Assembly (NCBI GenBank): GCA_030426265.1
Contig: JAUHYP010000002.1
Location: forward strand, 113,887 to 177,886
DNA length: 64,000 bases
DNA from: Gammaproteobacteria bacterium
GTDB taxonomy: Bacteria > Pseudomonadota > Gammaproteobacteria > Xanthomonadales > SZUA-36
Reading direction: 5' to 3'
Shown here piece after piece: positions 21,637 through 30,563 of this stretch. Position 1 is the first letter of the stretch, and each line of letters begins with the position of its first letter. Under the pieces are notes generated by a model. The model did not search any database and had not been told where the DNA came from. It saw nothing but the letters and a program-made list of their open reading frames with translations. The position numbers were made by a program, and so were the translations under genes.

Positions 21637-24600
21637 ATGAACATGCAACGTATCACCGTCACCGTCCTGGCCACCGTGCTGGCCTTCACTTCGGGGCTCG
21701 CGGCTCGGACGGCCAATGCCGCCCAGATCGTTGTCCCGAAGGTGCCCCTCATCGTGTCCATCGACGCGGTGCCCAACATCTGGTTCCAGATGGACGATTC
21801 GGGCTCCATGGACTGGGAAATCCTGGCGGGCAACCACTATCCGGACTGCCGCTACAACCCGCTGTTGCAGTGTTCCGATTCCACGCCACCCGACTCGGGC
21901 CGCATGCAGAGCTGGACGGGGGAATGGGATGAGTACGACGAGCCGGATGTCGAGGGGTTCTCCTATATTTTCGATCTGCCCAGCGGTGACCACACCTACG
22001 GCGACAATTGCGGCGGCGACAACAGCGGCAACTCCACCGAGGACTGCTTCGACGATTTCGGCAACAGCGGGACGACCCGCCAGAGCAACCCGGGTCCCGA
22101 CGTCTACCGCAACTTCACGGTCACCCGCGACTGGCGTATTCGAAGCGCTTCCGTGAACGTCCAGTTTTTCAACCCGAACATCGACTACGTGCCCTGGGTG
22201 GGCAGCAGCACCACGTTCAGCGATTCCGGATTCACCAATGCCCGCTCCTGGCCGGTACCCGGCGAGGCCGGCTACTCGGTCCAGCTCAACCTCGGTACGG
22301 CCGACGAGGGCGGTCCGTTCTACTATCACGTCTGGATCGACGACAAGGGCTGGAACAATGCCCACTCCATGCCGAGCGCCAACCCGGTCAACATGACCGT
22401 GGGCGCCAACGGCGTGGTGGACCAGTGGGACAGCTACATCAGGGTGTCCGTGGGATCGTCGGCGGTCACCTGCACCAAGGTCACCCATGACCCGAAGAAC
22501 TACAGCTGGTCCAGCGAAGTGCGCGGCCTCAACCCGACCGTCAGCCCCGCCACGACCGCCGAGTGCACCGCCGCCAAGGGCAACAAGTCCGACGCCGCCC
22601 TGCGCCAGGACGTCGCCAACTGGTTCACCTACTACCGCCGGCGGACCCACGTGGCCCGCGGCGCCGTGGGCAGCGTGGTCGAGGGCCTGCCCAACTATCG
22701 CTACGGGATCGGCCACATCAACTCGAGCAGCGCTTCGCACTACATCCCGGCCACGGACATCCCCGATTACGATGTCAACAACGAGGACGTGCTCGACGAA
22801 CTGTATGGACGTGACCGTACGTCCAACAGCACGCCGCTGCGCCGCGGCCTGGAACGCATCGGCCGCATGTATGGCGGTGAGCTCAGCGGCATCAGCTCGC
22901 CCATCATCCTGAGCTGCCAGAAGAACTTCACCCTGCTGTTCTCCGATGGTTTCTGGAACGGTGGCGACCCCTTCGACGTCACCAGCGACGTGGACGGGGA
23001 TGGCCAGACGGTGGAAGGCGAGGGCGTCACCCTGGCCGACGTGGCGAAGTACTACTACGAGAACGACCTGCGTACCGACCTGCCCAACAACGTGCCCACG
23101 GATTCCTTCGATTCCGCCAGCTACCAGCACATGGTCACCTACACCATCGCCTTCGGCCTCGAGGGCGGCCTGGTGGATACCGATGACGACGGCTGGCCCA
23201 ATCCGGCGCTCGACGACAACGACGACTGGTACCCGCTGGGCGACGATCGGGACAAGGTGGACGACATGTGGCACGCGGCCTGGAACGCGCGTGGCCAGTA
23301 CTTCAACGCCCAGCGCCCGGAAGAGCTGTACGAGAACGTCCGCGACGCCCTGACCGACATCGCGTCGCGAATCGGCGGCGCGGCTTCGGCGGCCGCCAAC
23401 TCCGGCTCCATTTCCTCGACATCGCGGATCTTCCAGGCCAAGTTCGACAGCGCCGACTGGCACGGCGAGCTGCTGGCGTATCCCGTGAACGATGACGGGA
23501 CCCTCGGCAGTACGGCCGTCTGGGAAGCCAATACGCTTCTCGGCGCCAAGACCAACGCGCAACTGAGCGCCCGGAACGTGTGGACCTGGAATAACGACGG
23601 CACCACGCCGAACGGCAGCGCCTTCGAATGGGCCTCGATCAGCTCGGCCCAGGGCGCGCTGCTCAACAAGGACGCCGACGGCAACACCGACGGCCTCGGC
23701 CAGCAGCGCCTCGAATACATCAAGGGGGTGGACACCTACGAGGTCGCCAATGGCGGTACGTTCCGGGACCGGAGCAACAAGCTCGGGGATATCGTGAACT
23801 CCGACCCGATGTACGTCGGTTTCCCGCCGTTCTTCTACCCCTTCGACAACTACCAGGCCTACTTCACCGCGAACGTGAACCGTCCTGGCGTCATCTACCT
23901 CGGCGCCAACGACGGCATGATGCACGCGGTCCGGGAAGCCACGGGTGAAATCCTGTTCTCCTACGTTCCCGACAAGGTCTTCTCCAAGCTGTCCAAGCTG
24001 ACCGATCCGGACTACGAACACGAGTACTTCGTGGACGGACCGCCCGGGTACGGCGACGCGCTTATCGGCAGCGCCTGGAAGTCGATCGTTTCCGGCGCAT
24101 TGCGGTCCGGCGGCCAGGCCGTGTACGCCCTGGACGTGACCGACCCGCTCAATTTCGACGCGGGTGACGTGTTGTGGGAGTTCTCCGACGAGGTGGACGC
24201 CGACCTGGGCTATGTCTGGGGTGAACCGCAGATCAAGCGGATGCAGAACGGCAAGTGGGCCGTCATCATCGGCAGCGGCCTCAACAACAGCGAGGCGGAC
24301 GGCCACGCCAGCACCACCGGCAAGGGCTATCTGTTCATCCTGTACATCGAACAGGGGATCAACGGCTGGGCCACCGGTGACTACGTCAAGATCGAAGTGC
24401 CGGGTGGCGACACGGTGACGCCGAACGGACTGTTCACGCCCGCCGCCGCGGACATCGATGGCGACGCTCGTGTCGATTACATCTACGCGGGTGACCGTTT
24501 CGGCAAGATGTGGAAGTTCGACGTCACCAGCGCCAATGACGGCAACTGGGACCTGGATTTCAACGGCGCCCCGTTCTTCGACGCCGGTACCGGCCATCCG

Positions 24601-25425
24601 ATCACCGACCGCCCGGCCATCGCCGCTCATCCGCAGGGCCGCAGCCTGGGCCAGCTGGTCATGTTCGGCACCGGCAAGTACATCGAGACCTCGGACAACG
24701 AGACCACCGGCCAGCCCGTACAGACCATGTACGCCCTCTGGGATTTCGACAAGGGCTACGCCACCGGCAAGGGCCTGGGCGTTTCCGACATTTCCGGCTA
24801 CGCCAAGTCCGACCTGCAGCAGAACAGCTTCAGTGTCGCCAGCGGGGTTCGTGTCATCCAGGGCGGGACCCGTGTGGACTGGCTCGACGGCAACAACGAC
24901 CCGAACAGCATGGGCTGGTACCTCGATCTGCCGGAGGCGGGCGAACGCATGGTCCGGCGCCCGGTGCTGCGCGACAACCTGGTGTTCTTCGTCACCATGA
25001 CGCCGAACACCGACCCCTGTTCGGCCGGCGGTACGGGCTGGATTTCCGTGCTGGACATTTCGACGGGCCTCGCCCCGACCTTCCCGGTCTTCGATATCGA
25101 CAACGACCAGGACGTGACCACGGGGGACGATACCATCGAGCCCTCCGGTGGCGACCCGGACGACGACAGCGACAACCTGGTTCCGGTGGGCATCAATTCG
25201 CCCAGCATCCCGAACCTTCCGGCGCTGATCTACGATGACCGGCCGGGCTTCAGTTCCAGCACGACGCCGCAGTTCCCGCCCGAGCCGAACGGCCTGCGCG
25301 GATGTGATTCGGGAAGCGCCCGGGCCTATACTTTCACCACGGGTTCCAACGGGTCCATCCTGGCGATCGAGACGGCCACGGAGGCCCTCAGTTGCGGCCG
25401 CCAGAACTGGAGAGGCGAGCGCTGA
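21637..25425 (+). CDS. pilY1: PilY1-type pilus tip adhesin/assembly protein
   Basis: A large exported protein (1262 residues) that primes pilus assembly and acts at the tip. A signal peptide ends about residue 28 (ARTANA|AQ). A vWA-like segment starts with FQMDDSGSMDW (MIDAS DxSGS). Asp-rich calcium-type loops include DVDGDGQ and DTDDDGW. The C-terminal half (about 700-1120) is the beta-propeller of the Neisseria PilC domain (VIYLGANDGMMHAV, DRFGKMWKFD). GGAGGAG precedes the ATG. A long open frame on the opposite strand (21220-25995) is a codon-bias shadow. Confidence 0.93.
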   Translation: MNMQRITVTVLATVLAFTSGLAARTANAAQIVVPKVPLIVSIDAVPNIWFQMDDSGSMDWEILAGNHYPDCRYNPLLQCSDSTPPDSGRMQSWTGEWDEYDEPDVEGFSYIFDLPSGDHTYGDNCGGDNSGNSTEDCFDDFGNSGTTRQSNPGPDVYRNFTVTRDWRIRSASVNVQFFNPNIDYVPWVGSSTTFSDSGFTNARSWPVPGEAGYSVQLNLGTADEGGPFYYHVWIDDKGWNNAHSMPSANPVNMTVGANGVVDQWDSYIRVSVGSSAVTCTKVTHDPKNYSWSSEVRGLNPTVSPATTAECTAAKGNKSDAALRQDVANWFTYYRRRTHVARGAVGSVVEGLPNYRYGIGHINSSSASHYIPATDIPDYDVNNEDVLDELYGRDRTSNSTPLRRGLERIGRMYGGELSGISSPIILSCQKNFTLLFSDGFWNGGDPFDVTSDVDGDGQTVEGEGVTLADVAKYYYENDLRTDLPNNVPTDSFDSASYQHMVTYTIAFGLEGGLVDTDDDGWPNPALDDNDDWYPLGDDRDKVDDMWHAAWNARGQYFNAQRPEELYENVRDALTDIASRIGGAASAAANSGSISSTSRIFQAKFDSADWHGELLAYPVNDDGTLGSTAVWEANTLLGAKTNAQLSARNVWTWNNDGTTPNGSAFEWASISSAQGALLNKDADGNTDGLGQQRLEYIKGVDTYEVANGGTFRDRSNKLGDIVNSDPMYVGFPPFFYPFDNYQAYFTANVNRPGVIYLGANDGMMHAVREATGEILFSYVPDKVFSKLSKLTDPDYEHEYFVDGPPGYGDALIGSAWKSIVSGALRSGGQAVYALDVTDPLNFDAGDVLWEFSDEVDADLGYVWGEPQIKRMQNGKWAVIIGSGLNNSEADGHASTTGKGYLFILYIEQGINGWATGDYVKIEVPGGDTVTPNGLFTPAAADIDGDARVDYIYAGDRFGKMWKFDVTSANDGNWDLDFNGAPFFDAGTGHPITDRPAIAAHPQGRSLGQLVMFGTGKYIETSDNETTGQPVQTMYALWDFDKGYATGKGLGVSDISGYAKSDLQQNSFSVASGVRVIQGGTRVDWLDGNNDPNSMGWYLDLPEAGERMVRRPVLRDNLVFFVTMTPNTDPCSAGGTGWISVLDISTGLAPTFPVFDIDNDQDVTTGDDTIEPSGGDPDDDSDNLVPVGINSPSIPNLPALIYDDRPGFSSSTTPQFPPEPNGLRGCDSGSARAYTFTTGSNGSILAIETATEALSCGRQNWRGER

Positions 25426-25442
25426 TTCGTCACACAATGAAA

Positions 25443-25467
25443 GCCGGGCGCCGGACAGGCGCCCGGC
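25443..25467. other. Hairpin between pilY1 and pilE
   Basis: GCCGGGCGCC and GGCGCCCGGC form a 10-bp perfect stem with a 5-nt loop but no T-tract. It could stabilise or separate the pilY1 and pilE parts of the transcript and help pilE accumulate to a different level. Confidence 0.45.
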
Positions 25468-25494
25468 GCCACAAGGGACATCCAGGAGGGGATC

Positions 25495-25965
25495 ATGGAT
25501 TTTGACAGGGACCGGAATAGAAGGGGAATGGGGCCGCCGCGCCAGCGAGGGATCACCTTGATCGAATTGATGATCGTGATGGTCATCGTTGCGATCCTCG
25601 GTTCCATTGCCGTGCCCAGTTACCGGGACTACGTATTGCGCAGCAACCGCATGGAAGCCATCAACCAGTTGCTCGAGACGGCGGCCTGCCAGGAGCGCAT
25701 CTACATCAAGTTCAACGAATACGATGACTCGCGCTGCGACCTGGCGGGCGGCAACATCACCACCCCGAATGGCAAGTACGTGGTGGCCATGACCGAGACC
25801 AATGCCGCCCAGGGTTTCTCCCTGACCGCCGCACCGCAAGGCGGCCAGACCAGTGACAGCTGCGGCTCGCTGAGCCTGACCGATGCCGGTGTGCGCAGTG
25901 TTTCCGTGAGCACGGCCGACGCCGTGATCGATGACTGTTTCCGCGGAAAGAAAGTCTCGCCCTGA
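25495..25965 (+). CDS. pilE: Type IV pilin, PilE-type
   Basis: A 156-residue pilin of the minor PilE kind that closes PilVWXY1E operons. Cleavage is at RG|ITLIELMIVMVIVAILGS with Glu5. The conserved stretch VPSYRDYVLRSNRMEAINQLL follows, with PilE-type cysteines (ACQER, RCDL, DSCGS, DDCF). AGGAGGGG is just upstream of the ATG. Major versus minor role cannot be decided from sequence. Confidence 0.9.
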   Translation: MDFDRDRNRRGMGPPRQRGITLIELMIVMVIVAILGSIAVPSYRDYVLRSNRMEAINQLLETAACQERIYIKFNEYDDSRCDLAGGNITTPNGKYVVAMTETNAAQGFSLTAAPQGGQTSDSCGSLSLTDAGVRSVSVSTADAVIDDCFRGKKVSP

Positions 25966-25985
25966 TCCGGGCCCTGTCCTGACCC

Positions 25986-26004
25986 GGCCCGGCACCGCCG
26001 GGCC
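25986..26004. terminator. Stem-loop between convergent pilE and MOSC genes
   Basis: GGCCCGG and CCGGGCC form a 7-bp stem with a 5-nt loop in the 46-bp gap between two convergent genes. There is no T-tract, so it is only a possible bidirectional terminator. Confidence 0.35.
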
Positions 26005-26011
26005 GAAGCAC

Positions 26012-26851
26012 TCACCCGCCGGCTGAAAGCCGATCGCCGACGGCGATCGCCGCGCCGTCCCCGGCCTCCAGGACTGCCAGTTCCCCGAACGCCGGCCCCC
26101 TCGGGTTGTCCGGCATCGGATTGATTCTTCGCAATGTGGCGAAGGGTTCTCCCCGGGGATCCCGGGCGCCCGTTGCCTGGTCGATGGTCGTCATCACGCA
26201 GCGCTCGCGCGGGTAACGCAGTCCCAGTCGGTAGCCGGGGCCTTCCAGCGTCTTCACGCCGTGCTCCGCGAAGGCCTCCAGTCCCTCGATCACGATGTTG
26301 GCCCGAAACCGGTCCATGGGGACGGCCTCGCGCCCGGCTTCCGCCAGCGCTGCGTTCAGCGCAATCAGAGAACGGACATTCGTCACCAGGAAGGGCGCCG
26401 TGTCAGCAAAGAAAGTCGTGGTGCCGGCGCCGTAGCGTTCGGGCTTCTTCTGGGGGCGCGCGTAACCGGGCGCCATGCGGACCAGCCTCGGCGGGTCGTC
26501 CGTCCCGAGCGCGCGCGCCAGCCAGGCCGCTGCCGCTTCCCCCTGGTCGATCACCTCGCAGCGATCGCCCCAGACCTCGGTGACCCGCCGTTCGCCATCC
26601 GTACCATCGATGGCAACGCGGCAGTCCTCCAGCCCCTCCCGCGACAACACCAGTTCGGAACCTTGCAGCGCCGTGCCCACGGTGGCCATCGCCGGAATGT
26701 TGCGTTGCCCGAGGAACCGGCCCGCGCTGTCCAGCACCAGCCAGTCACGGTCACCGGCCAGTCCGTGCCCGGTCAAGGTGGCGGTCTCCAGGATGATCCC
26801 TCGCAAGGACTTCACGGGGAACACGCACAATTGGGTGATGACGCTGTCCAT
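26012..26851 (-). CDS. MOSC domain protein
   Basis: A 279-residue protein with an N-terminal MOSC beta-barrel (VITQLCVFPVKSLRG, HGLAGDRDWLVLD) and a C-terminal MOSC domain (MDRFRANIVIEGLEAFAEH; PRERCVMTTIDQATG). The cysteine in RCVMT is the conserved MOSC residue thought to bind molybdenum cofactor sulfur. Relatives include YcbX and mARC N-hydroxylated-base reductases. No ferredoxin domain is attached, unlike YcbX. It probably acts alone or with a separate reductase. Confidence 0.88.
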   Translation of the reverse strand: MDSVITQLCVFPVKSLRGIILETATLTGHGLAGDRDWLVLDSAGRFLGQRNIPAMATVGTALQGSELVLSREGLEDCRVAIDGTDGERRVTEVWGDRCEVIDQGEAAAAWLARALGTDDPPRLVRMAPGYARPQKKPERYGAGTTTFFADTAPFLVTNVRSLIALNAALAEAGREAVPMDRFRANIVIEGLEAFAEHGVKTLEGPGYRLGLRYPRERCVMTTIDQATGARDPRGEPFATLRRINPMPDNPRGPAFGELAVLEAGDGAAIAVGDRLSAGG

Positions 26852-26857
26852 GGGGCG

Positions 26858-26863
26858 ATTCTA
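26858..26863 (-). promoter_or_regulatory. -10 element placing the MOSC gene start at +1
   Basis: TAGAAT on the minus strand ends 6 nt before the ATG, so the predicted transcript starts at the A of the start codon. No Shine-Dalgarno sequence is present. Confidence 0.45.
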
Positions 26864-26879
26864 ATCGGGTGAGGGGCCA

Positions 26880-26917
26880 CGGTGCGGATTGGCAAGTTTT
26901 TGCGCACCGTCTAGGAT
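26880..26917 (+). promoter_or_regulatory. Sigma70-type promoter with overlapping dyad, for the devBCA-like operon
   Basis: TTGGCA (26889-26894), a 17-bp spacer and TAGGAT (26912-26917) make a good promoter about 95 bp before the ATG at 27011. A 7-bp inverted repeat CGGTGCG / CGCACCG (26880-26886 and 26903-26909) encloses the -35 hexamer and is a plausible repressor site. Confidence 0.6.
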
Positions 26918-27010
26918 TGGAGGGGCACCGGACCCGGCCGCAGTGCCTGCCCAACAACAACACCCTGGCCTGACCAGGGACACCGGTCAACAAGGGGACG
27001 CCCGCATTCC

Positions 27011-28069
27011 ATGAAATCACCCGACTCGACGCATGGCCGAACCAGTCCGTCCAGGCACCTCGCGTGCCTGGTGTGCTCCACGATGCTCCTGGTCCTGGCC
27101 GCGATTCCGGTCGGCGCCCAGGAGGCGTCCTCCGGGGCGGCCGAGCCAGGGGACGTCCGCAGTGGCGCCGAATCGCCCTCGGAGGGAGGCGCCACGGAGA
27201 CCCCGTCGACGACCGATCGGCGCGACCGCGTCGCCGCCCTGGGCCGCCTGGAGCCGAAAGGCGGCATCGTCCGCCTCGCCGCCCCCAGCACGCCGCTGTC
27301 ACTGGCCGGTTCGGTGATTGCTCGCCTGCTGGTGGCCGAAGGCGATGACGTGGAGGAAGGCCAGCTGCTCGCGGTCACCGATGCCGAGCCGGCGCTGCAG
27401 GCGGCGCTGGCCGTGGCCGAGGCGGAGTTGGGACGCCAAAAAGAGGCGGCGGCCGCCGCGAGCGCCCGTGCGGACGAAGTCTGCGTGCTGGCCGATGTCA
27501 CGGCCCGCGAGGCGGACCGTCGCGCCAGCCTGCTGGAAAAGGATCTGGCCTCGCGCGAGGAAGCCGAGCAGACCCGTGGCGAGGCCGAAGCGCGCCGCGC
27601 CTCCTGCATTGCCGCCCGTGCCACCGCCCGGGTGTCCGACGCCGCCATCGACGTGGCCCGCGCCGAACACCAGCTGCGTGCGCGCGAACTGGACCGCGCC
27701 TCGGTCCACGCGCCCTTCGCCGGGCGCGTGCTGCGCATCACGGCCAAGCCGGGCGAATACGTCGGCCCGGACGGCTTCCTGGAACTCGGCCGTGTGGCCG
27801 AGATGATGGCCATCGCCGAGGTCTTCGAGACCGAGGTGCGCCAGGTCCGCGAGGGCCAGTCCGCCTCGGTCACCAGCGACGCCCTGCAGGGCGCCAAATC
27901 CGGCCGGGTGGCCTTCATCCGGCCGAAGGTGCAGAAGCAGGACGAGATCGGCACCGATCCCGCGGCGCGCAAGGACGCCCGCATCGTGGAGGTGGGCATC
28001 GCCCTGGACGAACCCGGCGAGGCCATGGGCCTGACCAACCTCCAGGTCGAAGTCGTGATCAGCCCTTGA
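27011..28069 (+). CDS. devB: ABC exporter membrane-fusion protein, DevB/HlyD family
   Basis: Periplasmic adaptor of 352 residues for a DevBCA-type exporter. A signal/anchor helix (CSTMLLVLAAIPVGA) is followed by a Ser/Glu linker. The first lipoyl half is AALGRLEPKGGIVRLA; a long alpha-helical coiled coil (about 130-225) comes next, and the returning lipoyl half and barrel include ASVHAPFAGRVLRITAKPGE. AALGRLEP is the DevB family signature. The stop overlaps devC by 4 bp. In cyanobacteria DevBCA exports heterocyst glycolipids; the substrate here is unknown but probably a lipid. Confidence 0.85.
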   Translation: MKSPDSTHGRTSPSRHLACLVCSTMLLVLAAIPVGAQEASSGAAEPGDVRSGAESPSEGGATETPSTTDRRDRVAALGRLEPKGGIVRLAAPSTPLSLAGSVIARLLVAEGDDVEEGQLLAVTDAEPALQAALAVAEAELGRQKEAAAAASARADEVCVLADVTAREADRRASLLEKDLASREEAEQTRGEAEARRASCIAARATARVSDAAIDVARAEHQLRARELDRASVHAPFAGRVLRITAKPGEYVGPDGFLELGRVAEMMAIAEVFETEVRQVREGQSASVTSDALQGAKSGRVAFIRPKVQKQDEIGTDPAARKDARIVEVGIALDEPGEAMGLTNLQVEVVISP

Positions 28070-29226
28070 GGGCGCCCCTGGGATGGAAGCAGTTGCGCCA
28101 CCGGCCCCTGCGGCTGATGGTTGCCATTGCCGGCATCGGCTTCGCGGTGCTGCTCATCCTCATGCAACTGGGCTTCCGCTCAGCCCTGTTCGAGAGCGCG
28201 GTGCGTTTCCACGAACGCTTCGAGTACGACATCGCCCTGTTCTCCACCGACAGCGTGTTCATCGTCCGGCCCCAGGCCTTCTCGATCCGACGGCTCTACC
28301 AGGCGCGGGGTGACGCGGACGTGCTGGACGTCACGCCCGTCCACATCGCCCCGGCCGTGTACCGCAATCCCTGGACACAGCAGCGGCGCAGCATCAACGC
28401 GTTGGGGTTCCCGCCGGCCGATCCCCTGCTGGACACGACCGGATTCGCGGAGCGCCAGGCGATTCTGACCCGCCAGGACGTGGTGTTGCTGGATGCCGAT
28501 TCGCGTCCCGAGTTCGGGCCGGGCGACGGCCCCATCGACGCCGCCTTTGCCGAGGCCGGCCGCCTGCGCACGGAGATCAATGACCGCGAGATCGAGATCG
28601 CCGGCCTGTTCCGCATGGGCACCTCATTCGGTATCGACGGTACGGTGATCACCAGCGTGGACAACTGGCTGCGCCTGTTTCCGGACCGGAACCGCGAGGA
28701 CATCCACCTGGGCCTGCTGCGCCTGGCGCCCGGCGCCGACCCGGAGACGGTCCGGGACCGACTGCGCGAACGCCTGCCGGACGACGTGCTGGTGCTCACC
28801 CGCACCGACTTCGTCGCCCGCGAACGGGCCTACTGGAACGCCGCGACGCCCATCGGTTACGTCTTCGCCTTCGGCGCCATCATGGGGCTGGTGGTCGGCG
28901 CCATCATCGTCTACCAGATCCTGTTCGCGGACGTCACCGAGCACCTGCCTGAGTACGCCACCCTGCGCGCCCTGGGTTACGGCAACGGTTTCGTCAGCGG
29001 CATCGTGCTGCAACAGGCGGTCATCCTGGCGGTGCTCGGCTACCTGCCGGGTCTGGCCGCCGCCGCCTGGCTGCACGCCGAGGCGGCCGGGGCCACCAAT
29101 CTGCCGCTGAGGGTGACGCCCGACCGGGCCGGCCTGGTGTTCGCCATGACCCTGGGCATGTGTGCGGTCTCCGCCCTGCTGGCGGTGCGCAAGGTGCGCC
29201 GCCTGGACCCGGCGGAGGTGTTCTGA
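28066..29226 (+). CDS. devC: ABC exporter permease, DevC family
   Basis: A 386-residue permease of the MacB/FtsX fold. One N-terminal helix (LRLMVAIAGIGFAVLLILMQLGF) leads to a periplasmic domain, then three C-terminal helices. The stretch LMQLGFRSALFESAVRFHE and the later NPWTQQRRSINALGF match DevC and not generic MacB. Its start overlaps devB and its stop shares one base with the ATPase start, so the three are translationally coupled. Confidence 0.87.
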   Translation: MRAPLGWKQLRHRPLRLMVAIAGIGFAVLLILMQLGFRSALFESAVRFHERFEYDIALFSTDSVFIVRPQAFSIRRLYQARGDADVLDVTPVHIAPAVYRNPWTQQRRSINALGFPPADPLLDTTGFAERQAILTRQDVVLLDADSRPEFGPGDGPIDAAFAEAGRLRTEINDREIEIAGLFRMGTSFGIDGTVITSVDNWLRLFPDRNREDIHLGLLRLAPGADPETVRDRLRERLPDDVLVLTRTDFVARERAYWNAATPIGYVFAFGAIMGLVVGAIIVYQILFADVTEHLPEYATLRALGYGNGFVSGIVLQQAVILAVLGYLPGLAAAAWLHAEAAGATNLPLRVTPDRAGLVFAMTLGMCAVSALLAVRKVRRLDPAEVF

Positions 29227-30563
29227 TGTCCGCCGCGCCGATCCGGGTCGAGGGCCTGAACCACGCCTATGGCAAGGGGCGGCTGCGCAAGCAGATCCTG
29301 TTCGACATCAGCACGGAGATTCCCCAGGGCGAGATCGTGATCGTCACCGGGCCCTCGGGCTCGGGCAAGACCACGCTGCTCACCCTGGTGGGCGCCCTGC
29401 GCGCCGCCCAGGAAGGCAGCGTGGAAGTGCTGGGCGAGCAGTTGCGCGGGGCCCGGCCCGCCGCCCTGGAACGGGTCCGCAAACGCATCGGTTTCATCTT
29501 TCAGCAGCACAACCTGCTGGGCGCATTGAGCGCGGCGGAGAACGTCGAGCTCGGCTTGCGCGTCACCGGCGCGCACCGGCCCGCAGAACGGCGCCGGCGC
29601 GCCGCGGAGATGCTCGAGGCTGTTGGCCTGGGTGACCGGGGCGGACATCGCCCGGAGCAGCTCTCCGGCGGCCAGCGCCAGCGCGTCGCCATTGCGCGCG
29701 CCCTGGTGGGCCGCCCGGCCATGCTGCTGGCCGACGAGCCCACGGCCTCGCTGGACCGGGCCTCGGGGCGCGAAGTGGTCGATCGCATGCAGCGCCTGGC
29801 CAGGGAAGAGGGCACGACCATCCTGCTGGTCACCCACGACCACCGCATCCTGGACATCGCCGACCGCATCGTGCACCTGGAGGACGGGCGGCTGTCGACC
29901 TTCACCGACTCGGTCATCGCCAACCACAAGCGCACCATGGACCTGGTGGCGCGCAGCAGCCGCGCAGAGGACCTGGAAACCCGCGTCCGGGACCTGGACG
30001 AAGCCGGCTTCAGCCAGCTCCTGGAAGAACTGACCGCGGAGGCGAAGCGTTTCGTCGACGCCATGGCGCTGGGCAACGACCGCGCCTTCAGCGGCCTGCT
30101 GCGCCAGGCGCTCTTCGCGTTCACCCACAAGCTGTCGCAACTGCTGGACGCCGACCGCGCCTCGCTGTTCCTGGTGCGCGAGGGCATGCTGGAGCTCGTC
30201 GTGGCGAAGGACCTGGACACGCTGGGCGAGGTGCGCTTCCCCGTCGGTACGGGCATTGCCGGCACCGTGGCGGCCACCGGTGATATCGTGCGCATCGACG
30301 ACGCCTACGCCGATGACCGGTTCAATCCGGAAGTGGACCGGCGCACCGGTTACCGCACCCGATCGCTGCTGTGTCTTCCCATCGAGAACCGGGAAGGGCA
30401 TATTTTCGCCGTCGCACAGTTGCTCAACCGCCGGGACGGCCAGCCTTTCAGCCGCGAAGACGAACAGCGCTTTGCGGGATTCATCGCTTCCCTCGGGGTC
30501 ATCATGGAGTCCCTCGAGGTACTGGACGCCGGGCGGCGTCCCATTCAGGGAGGAACCCAATGA
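29226..30563 (+). CDS. devA: DevA-type ABC ATPase fused to a PDE-type GAF domain
   Basis: The first 225 residues are the exporter ATPase: Walker A GPSGSGKTT, Q-loop FIFQQHNLL, signature LSGGQRQRVAIARAL, Walker B MLLADEPTASLD and the His switch VTHD. A helical linker leads to a GAF domain (about 290-440). That domain resembles phosphodiesterase GAFs: TGYRTRSLLCLPIENREG, then NRRDGQPFSREDE, which fits the NKxnFx3DE cyclic-nucleotide signature with K changed to R. Plain DevA is about 230-245 residues, so the GAF is an added sensor. The stop overlaps the patatin gene by 4 bp. Confidence 0.85.
   Translation: MSAAPIRVEGLNHAYGKGRLRKQILFDISTEIPQGEIVIVTGPSGSGKTTLLTLVGALRAAQEGSVEVLGEQLRGARPAALERVRKRIGFIFQQHNLLGALSAAENVELGLRVTGAHRPAERRRRAAEMLEAVGLGDRGGHRPEQLSGGQRQRVAIARALVGRPAMLLADEPTASLDRASGREVVDRMQRLAREEGTTILLVTHDHRILDIADRIVHLEDGRLSTFTDSVIANHKRTMDLVARSSRAEDLETRVRDLDEAGFSQLLEELTAEAKRFVDAMALGNDRAFSGLLRQALFAFTHKLSQLLDADRASLFLVREGMLELVVAKDLDTLGEVRFPVGTGIAGTVAATGDIVRIDDAYADDRFNPEVDRRTGYRTRSLLCLPIENREGHIFAVAQLLNRRDGQPFSREDEQRFAGFIASLGVIMESLEVLDAGRRPIQGGTQ

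Noticed and set aside
21220..25995. A 1591-codon open frame on the minus strand opposite pilY1.
   Set aside because: It runs antisense to a complete PilY1 with clear motifs, has no recognisable domains, and is expected from GC-rich codon bias.
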